Positions 8,593 to 17,777 are shown, counted from the stretch's first letter. The stretch is 64,000 bases of DNA from Flavobacterium eburneipallidum (GCF_027111355.2 NZ_CP114291.2:3781437-3845436), one strand, 5' to 3'. The notes: generated from the sequence alone by a model not told the origin. Program-made: numbers and translations.

Positions 8593-8615
8593 TTGATATG
8601 ATTGTAAATTGTATT

Positions 8616-9668
8616 TTAGTTTATCGCTTTCACGACTGCTTTTGGCGCTTCTTTACGAGTTCCGTCGAATCCGTCAACTCCTGAAACGGTAGTGTATTTC
8701 AACACATATTTCTTTCCTGGATTAACGATTTGGTAAGCCGCCTGACACATTAATGTCGCTTCGTGGAATCCACAAAGAATCAACTTCAATTTTCCTGGAT
8801 AGGTATTGATATCTCCGATGGCGAAAATACCTGGAATGTTCGTTTGGTAATCCAAAGCGTTATTTACTTTGATGGCGTTTTTCTCGATTTCTAATCCCCA
8901 GTCTCCGATTGGTCCTAATTTTGGAGTCAATCCGAAAAGTGGAATAAAGAAATCGGTTTCGATTTTACGGTGCGCTCCATTTTCATCAATATCAATTGAT
9001 TCTACGTGCTCTGCTCCGTTGATTCCTACTACTTCAGCTGGTGTAATCATGTGGATTTTACCCGCATCTTTTAATTCCTGTACTTTTTCTACAGAATCCA
9101 AAGCGCCACGGAATTCGTTTCTTCTGTGAATCAAAGTTACTTCAGAAGCTACATCTGCCAAGAAAATACTCCAGTCCAATGCAGAATCTCCACCTCCAGC
9201 GATTACCACACGTTTGTTTCTGAAATCTTCTGGGTTTTTGATAAAGTATTTCACTCCTTTATCTTCGTAGAATTCAATATCTTCAATCAATGGTTTACGA
9301 GGTTCAAAACTTCCTAAACCACCTGCAATAGCAATTACTTTTGCGTGAAATTCAGTTCCTTCGTTGGAAGTTACAATAAAGGTTCCGTCTTCTTGTTTTA
9401 CGATAGTTTCAGCACGCTCTCCCAAGGTAAATCCTGGTTCGAATTGTTTAATTTGTTCCATCAAATTATTTACCAAATCTCCTGCTAACACTTCTGGAAA
9501 TCCTGGAATATCATAGATTGGTTTCTTTGGATATAACTCGGATAATTGCCCTCCTGGTTGTGGCAACGCATCAAGAATATGGCATTTTAATTTTAATAAT
9601 CCTGCTTCAAAAACGGTAAATAAACCAGTTGGTCCGGCTCCTATTATAAGGATATCTGTTTCTATCAT
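8616..9668 (-). CDS. FAD-dependent oxidoreductase, ferredoxin-NADP reductase (thioredoxin reductase-like type)
   Basis: 350 aa. Two dinucleotide-binding motifs: FAD GAGPTGLFTVFEAG near residue 10 and NADPH VVIAGGGDSALDWS near residue 160. C-terminal FAD contact GIFAIGDINTYPGK. It lacks the CxxC redox pair of thioredoxin reductase, which points to the TrxR-like ferredoxin-NADP reductase family. Placed among sulfite reductase and siroheme genes, it could deliver electrons via ferredoxin to sulfite reductase. That link is inferred from position only. Confidence 0.85.
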   Translation of the reverse strand: MIETDILIIGAGPTGLFTVFEAGLLKLKCHILDALPQPGGQLSELYPKKPIYDIPGFPEVLAGDLVNNLMEQIKQFEPGFTLGERAETIVKQEDGTFIVTSNEGTEFHAKVIAIAGGLGSFEPRKPLIEDIEFYEDKGVKYFIKNPEDFRNKRVVIAGGGDSALDWSIFLADVASEVTLIHRRNEFRGALDSVEKVQELKDAGKIHMITPAEVVGINGAEHVESIDIDENGAHRKIETDFFIPLFGLTPKLGPIGDWGLEIEKNAIKVNNALDYQTNIPGIFAIGDINTYPGKLKLILCGFHEATLMCQAAYQIVNPGKKYVLKYTTVSGVDGFDGTRKEAPKAVVKAIN

Positions 9669-9750
9669 TTTATTTTATTTATAATCATTCTTAATAATTG
9701 CAAAGAAACGAATAATTTAATTTGTTTTCAATGCTTTTCTTTTTAATTTT

Positions 9751-9786
9751 CCTCACCCCCAGCCCCTCTCCAAAGGAGAGGGGAGC
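9751..9786. repeat. GC-rich intergenic hairpin repeat
   Basis: CCCCTCTCC-AAA-GGAGAGGGG at 9763-9783, preceded by CCTCACCCCCAG. Much more GC-rich than its surroundings. Looks like a dispersed flavobacterial repeat and may end transcription between sirC and the flavoprotein gene. Confidence 0.65.
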
Positions 9787-9824
9787 CGAGATGAATAAAT
9801 TTATATATTCTGAAACTGCAGTCT

Positions 9825-10406
9825 TTATTCTTTGTTCTTAAGTGCTTCGGTGATTTCGTTCATACGTTGCACTTTTTCTTCGAAATTTCCTTTGAGTGTT
9901 TTTCTGTATTCATTCAGATTTTCGACCATTTTATTGACGTCTTCCGGAATTACTTCTTCGAAAAATTCTCTTAACCTTTTGGCTGTTGTTGGTGATTTTC
10001 CATTGGTTGAAATGGCAATTTTCACATTTCCTTTGGTTACAATTCCTCCCAAATAATAATCACACAAATCGGGTGTATCGGCAATGTTGCAAATCAAATA
10101 ACGCTTACGGGATAAATCGTAAACTCTTTTATTGACTTTTAAATCATCGGTGCAAGCGATAACCATATGTCGTTTTTTCAACATTTTTTTCTTGAACTTC
10201 GATTTGGTCAGCTTAACCGAAGGATGATTCTCGGCTAATGTTACCAATTCGGGCAAGAACTTTGTCGCCACTACCTCAACATTGGCATTGGGACTGGATT
10301 TCAACATAAATGACAATTTTTCCAAACCTACATTTCCACCGCCTACAATAAGTACTTTGAGGTTGTGTAGTTTTAAAAAAACCGGATATAATTCGTTTCT
10401 TTCCAT
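9825..10406 (-). CDS. Precorrin-2 dehydrogenase / sirohydrochlorin ferrochelatase (CysG N-domain type)
   Basis: 193 aa. Rossmann motif VLIVGGGNVGLEKLSFML near residue 20, NIADTPDLCDYYLGGIVTKG and AISTNGKSPTTAKRLREF are typical of Met8p/SirC/CysG-A proteins. It oxidises precorrin-2 to sirohydrochlorin and may insert iron to give siroheme, the cofactor of the sulfite reductase nearby. It shares one base with cobA, so the two are translationally linked. An FAD-free, NAD-dependent cytoplasmic enzyme. Full-length for the family. Confidence 0.9.
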   Translation of the reverse strand: MERNELYPVFLKLHNLKVLIVGGGNVGLEKLSFMLKSSPNANVEVVATKFLPELVTLAENHPSVKLTKSKFKKKMLKKRHMVIACTDDLKVNKRVYDLSRKRYLICNIADTPDLCDYYLGGIVTKGNVKIAISTNGKSPTTAKRLREFFEEVIPEDVNKMVENLNEYRKTLKGNFEEKVQRMNEITEALKNKE

Positions 10407-11182
10407 TATAATTTAATTTCAGCAGTTACAAATTCTTCGTAAAAGCCTTTTAACTGACTGCTTTCTTTGACTACATCTCCAATTACAATAATGGCTGGCG
10501 AACTTAATTTGTTTTCAGCTACTATTTCCTGAATCGTATCAATGGTTCCTACACCTATTTTTTCTTTGGGTGTAGTTCCGTTTTGAATAATCGCAACGGG
10601 AAGTTCTCCTTTGGAGGCTTTTTTAAACAAACTTACTATTTGTGCTAGTTTACTCATTCCCATCAAAATCACCACTGTCGCTGATGATTGGGCTGCCAAA
10701 GCCACATCTGCAGATAATTCTCTGTCAGAAGTTGTTCCTGTGATTACCCAAAAACTTTCTGAAATCCCTCTTTTTGTAATTGAAATTCCCTGATTCGCAG
10801 GAACTGCTACTACAGATGAAATTCCGGGCACAACAAAAGTCGGAATTCCGAAACTATGTGCGTATTCTATTTCTTCACTCCCTCGTCCAAAAATGAAAGG
10901 ATCTCCTCCTTTTAGCCGAACCACATTTCCATACGTCAGCGCATTGTCAACAATCAACTGATTGATTTGGTCTTGTGTGTAAGCGTGATTCCCAATCTGT
11001 TTTCCAACAAAAATGCGGATGGCATTTTGGGGAGCAAAATTCAATATTTCTTCATTAGCCAAAGCATCATACAAAACCACGTTCGCTTCGGCTAGTGCTT
11101 TTGCGCCTTTCAGCGTAAGCAAATCCGGATCTCCGGGACCTGCACCAACTAAAGTTACTTTGGGTTTTATAGTATTAAGCAT
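10406..11182 (-). CDS. cobA: Uroporphyrinogen-III C-methyltransferase
   Basis: 258 aa. SAM-binding tetrapyrrole methylase: VTLVGAGPGDPDLLTLKGA at the start, RLKGGDPFIFGRGSEE near residue 90, VVPGISSVVAVPA and VVILMGMSKL. It makes precorrin-2 from uroporphyrinogen III, the first step to siroheme. It overlaps the sulfite reductase gene by 8 bp and the sirC gene by 1 bp, a tight siroheme cassette. In enterobacteria these activities are fused in CysG; here they are separate. Confidence 0.95.
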   Translation of the reverse strand: MLNTIKPKVTLVGAGPGDPDLLTLKGAKALAEANVVLYDALANEEILNFAPQNAIRIFVGKQIGNHAYTQDQINQLIVDNALTYGNVVRLKGGDPFIFGRGSEEIEYAHSFGIPTFVVPGISSVVAVPANQGISITKRGISESFWVITGTTSDRELSADVALAAQSSATVVILMGMSKLAQIVSLFKKASKGELPVAIIQNGTTPKEKIGVGTIDTIQEIVAENKLSSPAIIVIGDVVKESSQLKGFYEEFVTAEIKL

Positions 11183-13265
11183 CAGCTAAATCTTTTGCTC
11201 TATACGTTTCAATTTTATCAAAAAAGTTAATTCCTTCTTGAATATATGTTTTAGCGAAAGCTTCAGAAGGCTCATTTTTATTGATTTGGTAAACCAATTC
11301 AGCAAAAGTAGAATCCAATTGAATTTTATTCGTTGCAACAAAAACTTTATCAAATAAATCTACAATTCCAGCGTGCGTATTTGTTTTTTCGTTCTCCGAT
11401 AATAATAAAGCTTTCGCTCCATTTACAAATCCTGCATACGCCTGATAAATAGCATCTGACCATTTTCCTTCTGCGAAAGATTCTTGTGCAACAGTCAATT
11501 TATCTTTTGCTTCAAATAATAAAGTAGCCACTAAATCAATTACTACACCGGCACATTCTCCAACTCCAACTGCTTTCACATAGTTATCGGCATTACCCCA
11601 ATCTACAAAATCAGCATCGGTTAAATTCGTTACATCTGCTAATGGTTTCAAAAATTCGTAGAAATATTTCTCACCTTTAGCATCATAATAATTCAGGAAT
11701 GATTGTCCGTTTCCGTTCGCATCAAAATCATTTAAGATAAAACGCAAAGCATCAGGTCCTCTTCTACTTGGAATTTTGATTACTTTATCAGAAAAACGTC
11801 CTTCACCATTTCCTAATCTTCCTCCTCCTAATAAAACCTGTAACGCCGGAGCTACTAATTTCCCTGCATTGATTGACATTCCCTGGAAACCAATCGCTGA
11901 CATATTGTGTTGTCCGCAAGCATTCATACAACCACTGATTTTGATTTCAATTTCAGTGTTGTTGCTGTATTGTGGGTATTCTGTTTTGATTACTCTTTCT
12001 AATTCTTCGGCAATTCCTGTACTGCTTGCAATTCCTAAATTACAAGTATCAGTTCCCGGACAAGCCGTGATATCTCCAACAGTATCATATCCTAAACTAA
12101 CCATTTCTAATTTGGCTAATTCCTGGTAAAAGAAAGGTAAATTTTCTTCTTTGATGTTACGGATAACGATGTTTTGTCTTAATGAAAAACGCAATTCGTT
12201 AGCACCATAATTTTTAATCAAATCCGCTAATAATCTTGCTTTGTCAGTGTAGAAATCTCCTAAAAGTACTTTTACACCAATTGCTACATATCCTGCTTGT
12301 TTTTGTGCAATTACATTTGATTTTTTCCATGCTTCAAAAGCTTCAACGTCATCAATTGTTACTGATGGCACCGCTAATAAAGGTTCTGTAATTGGTCCTT
12401 CAAATGCAGTTGTATCTATTTCGTAAGAGTGAAAAGGCAATGCTTTTTTCTCTTCATCTACTAAACGTAAAAATTCCTCACGACCCAAGTCTTTGATTAA
12501 GAATTTCATACGTGCTTTCAAACGTTTTGCTCTTTCTCCGTGACGGTCAAAAACTCTGATTATACCTTCCGCAGTTGGGATAATTTGGTTTACCGGTACA
12601 AATTCTGAAAGCAATTCAGCGTGACTTGGCTGTGAACCCAAACCTCCTGCAAACATTATTTTGAATCCTTTTTCGCCATTAACAATTTTTGGAATAAATC
12701 CTAAATCGTGTAAATAACTCAAAGCAGTATCTTTATCTGATGATGAGAATGATATTTTGAACTTACGTCCCATTTCCTGACAAATTGGGTTACGCAATAA
12801 ATATTGGAACAAACCGTGAGCATAAGGTGTCACATCAAAAGGTTCGTCAACATCTACACCGGCTAATTCACTTCCTGTAATATTACGAACTGTGTTTCCA
12901 CAAGCTTCACGCAATGTAATATCATCTTTGGCTAAATCTGCCCAAAGTTCAGGTGTTCTGTCCAAACTCACATAATGAATTTGAATATCCTGACGAGTTG
13001 TAATGTGCAAACGTCCTGTAGAATATTTATCCGATACTTCCGTAATTCTTCTCAATTGCTCGCTGGTTACTTTTCCGTAAGGCAATTTAATACGAATCAT
13101 TTGTACTCCTTCCTGACGTTGACCGTAAATTCCACGCGCTAAACGAAGACTACGAAAACGCTCATCATCAATTTGTCCGTTACGGAAAGAAAAAATCTTT
13201 TTCTCTAAATCGATAATCTCTTTTTGTACAATCGGGTTTTCTATTTCTGTTCTAAAACTTTCCAT
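11175..13265 (-). CDS. Siroheme sulfite (nitrite/sulfite) reductase with C-terminal HEPN domain
   Basis: About 696 aa from ATG 13265 (MESFRTEIENP); an in-frame ATG at 13316 would add 17 residues that look unlike the family start. Residues ~1-560 are the ferredoxin-type sulfite/nitrite reductase with the half-domain repeat. The [4Fe-4S]/siroheme cysteines are in TACPGTDTCNLG (C-x5-C) and ISGCMNACGQH (C-x3-C). The last ~115 residues (DKLTVAQESFAEGKWSDAIYQAY onward) are a helical HEPN-like domain. It reduces sulfite to sulfide in the cytoplasm. Nitrite reductase is the alternative, but cysDNH neighbours favour sulfite. Confidence 0.9.
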   Translation of the reverse strand: MESFRTEIENPIVQKEIIDLEKKIFSFRNGQIDDERFRSLRLARGIYGQRQEGVQMIRIKLPYGKVTSEQLRRITEVSDKYSTGRLHITTRQDIQIHYVSLDRTPELWADLAKDDITLREACGNTVRNITGSELAGVDVDEPFDVTPYAHGLFQYLLRNPICQEMGRKFKISFSSSDKDTALSYLHDLGFIPKIVNGEKGFKIMFAGGLGSQPSHAELLSEFVPVNQIIPTAEGIIRVFDRHGERAKRLKARMKFLIKDLGREEFLRLVDEEKKALPFHSYEIDTTAFEGPITEPLLAVPSVTIDDVEAFEAWKKSNVIAQKQAGYVAIGVKVLLGDFYTDKARLLADLIKNYGANELRFSLRQNIVIRNIKEENLPFFYQELAKLEMVSLGYDTVGDITACPGTDTCNLGIASSTGIAEELERVIKTEYPQYSNNTEIEIKISGCMNACGQHNMSAIGFQGMSINAGKLVAPALQVLLGGGRLGNGEGRFSDKVIKIPSRRGPDALRFILNDFDANGNGQSFLNYYDAKGEKYFYEFLKPLADVTNLTDADFVDWGNADNYVKAVGVGECAGVVIDLVATLLFEAKDKLTVAQESFAEGKWSDAIYQAYAGFVNGAKALLLSENEKTNTHAGIVDLFDKVFVATNKIQLDSTFAELVYQINKNEPSEAFAKTYIQEGINFFDKIETYRAKDLADA

Positions 13266-13396
13266 ACTCTCTTGGTTTTCCTTCCCCATAGTCTCTTCTA
13301 AAATAAGAGAAACCAAAACCGGGGATGTTATATTTTATTTACTCAATTCTAATTTTCTAGTTTATTCCTTCCATTCAGAGAAGGCATAGTTCGAAA

Positions 13397-14641
13397 TTAT
13401 TTTATAAATCCAACTCCTGCTGTAGTGTTGGTTGTAGCATCAATTAAGATGAAAGCTCCATTCGATTTGTTATCGTTGTAAGCATCAAAATAAATGGCTT
13501 TGCTCAATTTGATAGTTACTTCTCCAATTTCATTAATTGATAATTGAGAAGCTTCTTTTGTTCCTGTATAATCTGTAGCGATTACATTTTTCACACCGTC
13601 AATTTTTGCCAAAACTCTATTCGAATTGTGCTGTACAAAATATTTTGCACCGGCTACTAATTTTTTGCTGTCCATCCAACAAACAGTTGTTGTGATGTCT
13701 TTCTCCACTTTAGGAAGTTCACTTGATTTTACAATCATATCCCCTCTTGTTACATTGATATCATTTTCTAATTCCAATGTGATAGAAGAACCTGCTGTAG
13801 CTTCGTCAAATTGCTGATCGAAAAAGTGAATGTTAGTCACTTTTGATTCTGTTAAAGAAGGAAGAACCGTTACAGCATCTCCAACTTTGATATTGTTCCC
13901 GTATAATTTTCCGGCATATCCTCTAAAATCGTGGTATTCTTCCGTTTTTGGACGAATTACTGTTTGAACTGGAAAACGAGCCTGTCCATTATCATAAACA
14001 TCTTTTGACTCTAAACCTTCTAAATGTTGTAGAATAGTTTGACCAGTATACCAAGGCATTTTTCCTAATGTTTCTACCACATTATCACCTGTCAAAGCAC
14101 TCAACGGAATGTAACTTACGTTTTGTTCTTTGTAAGCACTTTTTTCATTTAATGCCTGAAAATCAGCTTTGATTTTATTGAAAACTTCTTCTGAATAATC
14201 AACTAAATCCATTTTATTAATTGCAACAATCACATCTTTTACTCTCAATAAATTATTGATAAAAAAGTGACGGTAGGTTTGCTCAATAACTCCTTTACGG
14301 GCATCAATCAAAATGATAGATACTTGTGAAGTCGAAGCTCCTGTAACCATATTACGAGTGTATTCTACGTGACCTGGGGTATCGGCAATAATGTAACTTT
14401 TTTTCGCAGTCGAAAAGTAAATATGCGCTACGTCAATTGTAATTCCTTGTTCTCTTTCAGCAACCAAACCATCTGTAGCCAAAGAAAAATCAAGATAATC
14501 GTATCCTTTTTGCTTACTGCTTTTTTCTATTGCTTCTAATTTGTCTGTAGTCAATGACTGTGTATCGTATAATAATCTTCCGATTAATGTACTTTTTCCA
14601 TCATCTACACTTCCTGCTGTTGCTATTTTTAAAACTTCCAT
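13397..14641 (-). CDS. cysN: Sulfate adenylyltransferase subunit 1 (GTPase)
   Basis: 414 aa. Full GTPase set: G1 GSVDDGKSTLIGRLL, G3 DTPGHVEYTRNM, G4 NKMDLVDY; then the beta-barrel domains typical of CysN/EF-Tu relatives. With CysD it makes APS from ATP and sulfate, driven by GTP hydrolysis. No APS kinase domain is fused at the C-terminus, unlike NodQ-type proteins. It follows cysD by about 100 bp. Confidence 0.95.
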   Translation of the reverse strand: MEVLKIATAGSVDDGKSTLIGRLLYDTQSLTTDKLEAIEKSSKQKGYDYLDFSLATDGLVAEREQGITIDVAHIYFSTAKKSYIIADTPGHVEYTRNMVTGASTSQVSIILIDARKGVIEQTYRHFFINNLLRVKDVIVAINKMDLVDYSEEVFNKIKADFQALNEKSAYKEQNVSYIPLSALTGDNVVETLGKMPWYTGQTILQHLEGLESKDVYDNGQARFPVQTVIRPKTEEYHDFRGYAGKLYGNNIKVGDAVTVLPSLTESKVTNIHFFDQQFDEATAGSSITLELENDINVTRGDMIVKSSELPKVEKDITTTVCWMDSKKLVAGAKYFVQHNSNRVLAKIDGVKNVIATDYTGTKEASQLSINEIGEVTIKLSKAIYFDAYNDNKSNGAFILIDATTNTTAGVGFIK

Positions 14642-14744
14642 TCTACTATTTTTGTTTCAGGTTTAAAGTTTCAGGTTTTCTCTCGAAACTTATAATCTGT
14701 ATGTTTTTTGACTTTTAATTTTTAATTCCTAATTTTTAATTGGC

Positions 14745-15644
14745 TTAAAAATACCCTTGTTGTTTTCTTTTTTCCATTGCAGCTTCCGAACGTTTGTCAT
14801 CAATTCTGGCTCCTCTTTCTGAAATAGTAGAAGAACGAATTTCGCCAACTACTTCGGTAATTGTTCCTGCATAAGAATCTACTGCAGCAGTACAACTCAT
14901 ATCCCCAACGGTTCTAAAACGAACCACTCTTTCTTCTGTTGGCTCATCTTCCTCTTGAAAAACAAAAGGAGAATGTGACCAAATCATACCATCTCTTAAG
15001 AATACTTTACGTTTGTGTGAGAAATAAATCGATGGAATTTCGATTTGCTCTTGTTCGATATAACTCCAAACATCTAATTCTGTCCAGTTTGAAATTGGGA
15101 AAACACGAACGTTTTGGCCATTTTCGATTTTTCCGTTCAATAAATCAAATAATTCCGGGCGTTGATTTTTCTCATCCCATTGACCGAAATCATCACGAAC
15201 AGAGAAAATACGTTCTTTAGCTCTTGCTTTTTCTTCATCACGACGTGCTCCACCGATACAAGCATCAAATTTGAACTCATCAATTGCATCCAAAAGTGTG
15301 GTTGTTTGCAAACTATTTCTACTTGAATATTTTCCAGATTCTTCTACTACTTTTCCAGAATCGATAGCATCCTGTACATTACGAACAATTAATTCCAAAC
15401 CTAATTCAGCTACTAATTTGTCTCTGAATTCGATAGTTTCAGGAAAGTTGTGTCCTGTATCAACGTGCAATAATGGAAAAGGAATTTTTGCTGGAAAAAA
15501 TGCTTTTTGTGCCAAACGCACCAATGTTATTGAATCTTTTCCTCCAGAGAAAAGCAACACAGGCTTGTCAAATTGAGAAATCACTTCTCTAAAAATGTAA
15601 ATCGCTTCGCTTTCTAAAGCATTTGTTTTTAATACTGAACTCAT
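14745..15644 (-). CDS. cysD: Sulfate adenylyltransferase subunit 2
   Basis: 299 aa, normal length. PP-loop ATP pyrophosphatase motif PVLLFSGGKDSITLVRLA, then LHVDTGHNFPETIEFRD and GGARRDEEKARAKER, and the conserved RFRTVGDMSCTAAVDS. Catalytic partner of CysN in the first step of sulfate assimilation. Between cysH and cysN in the operon. Confidence 0.96.
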   Translation of the reverse strand: MSSVLKTNALESEAIYIFREVISQFDKPVLLFSGGKDSITLVRLAQKAFFPAKIPFPLLHVDTGHNFPETIEFRDKLVAELGLELIVRNVQDAIDSGKVVEESGKYSSRNSLQTTTLLDAIDEFKFDACIGGARRDEEKARAKERIFSVRDDFGQWDEKNQRPELFDLLNGKIENGQNVRVFPISNWTELDVWSYIEQEQIEIPSIYFSHKRKVFLRDGMIWSHSPFVFQEEDEPTEERVVRFRTVGDMSCTAAVDSYAGTITEVVGEIRSSTISERGARIDDKRSEAAMEKRKQQGYF

Positions 15645-15653
15645 TTTTATTTG

Positions 15654-15684
15654 TTTAAAAAAGTTTAAAAGTTTAAAAGTTTAA
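15654..15684. repeat. (GTTTAAAA)n tract upstream of cysD
   Basis: GTTTAAAAAA, GTTTAAAA, GTTTAAAA, GTTTAAGG directly upstream of the cysD start. Same unit as at 1404-1433 upstream of metF. Confidence 0.6.
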
Positions 15685-15772
15685 GGTTTGTTACCTCAAC
15701 TAAAATCTCATAAACTATGTATATTTATTCTATTATCTTTATTCTGTTTTCTGAAATCTGCGTTCTGAAATC

Positions 15773-16474
15773 TTATTTTTGGTGTAAACCGCATTCTTTA
15801 TGGCTGGATTCCCAAGACCATCTTCCTGCTCTAATATCTTCGCCAGGAGCAATTGCTCTGGTACAAGGCGCACAACCTATACTAACAAATCCTTGTTTGT
15901 GTAAAGCATTTTGTGGCACATTATTTTCATCAATGTATTTTTGAACATCTTCTAAAGTCCATTTCAACAGAGGATTGAATTTGATGATGTCAAAATTAGC
16001 ATCGTATTCAAAGAAAGGCAAGTCGTTTCTATTCTCTGATTGTTCGGCTCTTAAACCTGTAATCCAAATAGCATTTCCTTTCAAAGCTTTGGTCAAAGGT
16101 GCTACTTTACGAATAAAACAACATTCTTTTCTATTCTCAACCGATTCGTAAAAGCTGTTTGGTCCTTTTTGTTTTAGTAAATTTTCAACAGAAGCAGCTT
16201 CTGGAAAATAAACTTCAATTGGTTTTTTGTACTTCTTTAATGTTTTATGAAAAACATCATAGGTCTCCTGAAACAATCTACCTGTATCCAAAGTAAAAAT
16301 GGTAATTGGCAAATCGTTTTTTGCAATCAAAGCAGTAATTACCTGATCTTCCTGTCCGAAAGATGTCGAAAAAACTACTTTATCTTTGTATTCATTAGCC
16401 AAAAACGCCAAAGTTTCTTCAATCGAAAAACCAGCTGTTTTTTCTAATAAAGTATTTACTATTGTTGCACTCAT
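15773..16474 (-). CDS. cysH: Phosphoadenylyl/adenylyl-sulfate reductase, probably the APS type
   Basis: 233 aa. PP-loop-type CysH: VVFSTSFGQEDQVI, TLDTGRLFQETY, RKECCFIRKV, GLRAEQSENR, and the catalytic C-terminal ECGLHQK (Cys228). It has the paired cysteines C118-C119 and C201-x2-C204 that bind a [4Fe-4S] cluster in assimilatory APS reductases and are absent from E. coli-type PAPS reductase. With no cysC in the window, direct reduction of APS to sulfite is the likely route; this is inference. First cys enzyme of the operon after the TSUP gene. Confidence 0.93.
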   Translation of the reverse strand: MSATIVNTLLEKTAGFSIEETLAFLANEYKDKVVFSTSFGQEDQVITALIAKNDLPITIFTLDTGRLFQETYDVFHKTLKKYKKPIEVYFPEAASVENLLKQKGPNSFYESVENRKECCFIRKVAPLTKALKGNAIWITGLRAEQSENRNDLPFFEYDANFDIIKFNPLLKWTLEDVQKYIDENNVPQNALHKQGFVSIGCAPCTRAIAPGEDIRAGRWSWESSHKECGLHQK

Positions 16475-16534
16475 TTTTTTGTTCCTTTTTAACTAACCCT
16501 TATATAATTAAGACGAAAGTGTTTCTTTATTATT

Positions 16535-17437
16535 TTATAAAAACTTCCACAAAGTTTTTAAACTCAATAAAATTATTAATACCCCAACAACAACCATCAT
16601 TGGTTTTCTTTGAATTTTATTCACCAAATAAGCACCAAGAGGAGCAGCAATAACACCTCCTAATATTAATCCAATAATCACTTGCCAGCCATTTATACCT
16701 CCAAAAAGCATAAAAGTGATTCCACTAGCAAACGAAACTACAAATTCAGCTGCATTTACAGAGCCAATAGTATAACGCGGATTCCTTCCACGCCCCAATA
16801 ATGTTGACGTTACGATAGGTCCCCATCCACCTCCACCGATAGAATCCATAAAGCCGCCAAAGGTAGCAAGAAATCCTAGTTTTTTTGTCTTCTTTTTTGT
16901 GATATTTTTTCGTAATGCTTTTATGATAATAACAACCGCTAAAATCATCAAATAAATGGCAATAAATGGCTTTATGGTATCGCCATCAATCACATCAGCC
17001 AACAAATAAGCGCCCGTTATAGAACCAATTGCACCTGGAATCAAAAGATTTTTTAATAATTTTTTATTGATATTACCAAATTTGTGGTGTGAAATCGCCG
17101 AAGCTCCAGTAGTAAACATTTCAGCAACGTGTACTCCTGTACTGCTTATTGCTGGAGAAATTCCGTAGGCTAATAAGAAAGAACTAGAGGTTGCTCCATA
17201 CCCCATTCCTAATGTTCCATCTACTAATTGTGCAAAAACACCAATAGCAAAAAAGACTAGTAATTCCTGATTAAAACCTCCAACAAATCCATCCCAAGTA
17301 AATTCACTGTAATGATTATAAACCAATGTAGATAATAAGCCTACCAACAAAACAACTGGAATAATTATCCACAATCGTTCTTTAAAACTCACTTCTACTT
17401 TTGAAGTATTATTATCATTATTCAAAGTTGTATCCAT
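16535..17437 (-). CDS. TSUP (TauE/SafE) family sulfite/sulfate transporter
   Basis: 300 aa. Multi-pass membrane protein: an N-terminal helix (LWIIIPVVLLVGLLSTLV), then the two TSUP half-repeats with GTLGMGYGATSSSFLLAYGI and FGGFMDSIGGGGWGP. It heads the minus-strand sulfur operon, so import of sulfate or export of sulfite is plausible; direction and substrate cannot be read from sequence. Transcription probably starts near 17488 from TACTTTTG at 17493-17500. Confidence 0.85.
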   Translation of the reverse strand: MDTTLNNDNNTSKVEVSFKERLWIIIPVVLLVGLLSTLVYNHYSEFTWDGFVGGFNQELLVFFAIGVFAQLVDGTLGMGYGATSSSFLLAYGISPAISSTGVHVAEMFTTGASAISHHKFGNINKKLLKNLLIPGAIGSITGAYLLADVIDGDTIKPFIAIYLMILAVVIIIKALRKNITKKKTKKLGFLATFGGFMDSIGGGGWGPIVTSTLLGRGRNPRYTIGSVNAAEFVVSFASGITFMLFGGINGWQVIIGLILGGVIAAPLGAYLVNKIQRKPMMVVVGVLIILLSLKTLWKFL

Positions 17438-17468
17438 ATTTATTAGTTTTATTTACAAATCTATTACC

Positions 17469-17500
17469 CTATCGGTTTACTAGATTACTTTGCAAAAGTA
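17469..17500 (-). promoter_or_regulatory. Promoter and candidate Rrf2 operator for the sulfur operon
   Basis: Minus-strand TACTTTTG (17500-17493) fits the flavobacterial -7 box TAnnTTTG. Just downstream is CTATCGGTTTACTAG (17469-17483), nearly matched by CTATCGGATTTATAG at 17719-17733 in front of the divergent TSUP gene. A site overlapping the start of transcription suits repression. The regulator is inferred to be the Rrf2 protein at 18569-18979. Confidence 0.5.
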
Positions 17501-17580
17501 CTACTTATTTCTAAATAGAAAAATATTTTTTGATTTTTTTATGATTGAAAACATTCTAAAAGCACCCCAAATTCAGCTCT

Positions 17581-17690
17581 TTAGCCCCGACAGGAGGGAA
17601 AACGTTGTGAGCCGGTGTTCGGCTCGCAACGGTTGGAAGGATGGCGGGAACGATATTTGCCGAAAATGCCTGATGTTTCGCTCCAAAATA
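17581..17690 (+). ncRNA. Structured repeat element, possibly Flavo-1-like RNA, copy 2
   Basis: TTTAGCCCCGACAGGAGGG, hairpin GTTGTGAGCC-GGTGTT-CGGCTCGCAAC, then GGCGGGAACG and TTTCGCTCC. The framework matches 8397-8505 while the hairpin sequence differs but keeps pairing and the GGTGTTCG loop. It sits in the 340-bp gap between the divergent TSUP genes. Confidence 0.5.
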
Positions 17691-17718
17691 ATCTTTTTAA
17701 AAATATATTTCTTAAAGT

Positions 17719-17760
17719 CTATCGGATTTATAGTATTTTAAAAAAATAATTTTATTTTTG
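17719..17760 (+). promoter_or_regulatory. Promoter and candidate Rrf2 operator for the plus-strand TSUP gene
   Basis: TATTTTTG at 17753-17760 fits TAnnTTTG, 18 bp before the start codon. CTATCGGATTTATAG at 17719-17733 lies where the -33 element would be, so binding could block polymerase. Confidence 0.5.
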
Positions 17761-17777
17761 CCAAAAAAAATTTAGAA

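Noticed and set aside
8083..8601. Several 64-83 codon plus-strand ORFs upstream of the flavoprotein
   Set aside because: Overlap metH1 start, palindromic repeats and the structured element; no family sense in the translations.
8212..8615. Cobalamin or SAM riboswitch upstream of split metH
   Set aside because: No B12-box or S-box core seen on the minus strand; the gap holds palindromes and the Flavo-like element.
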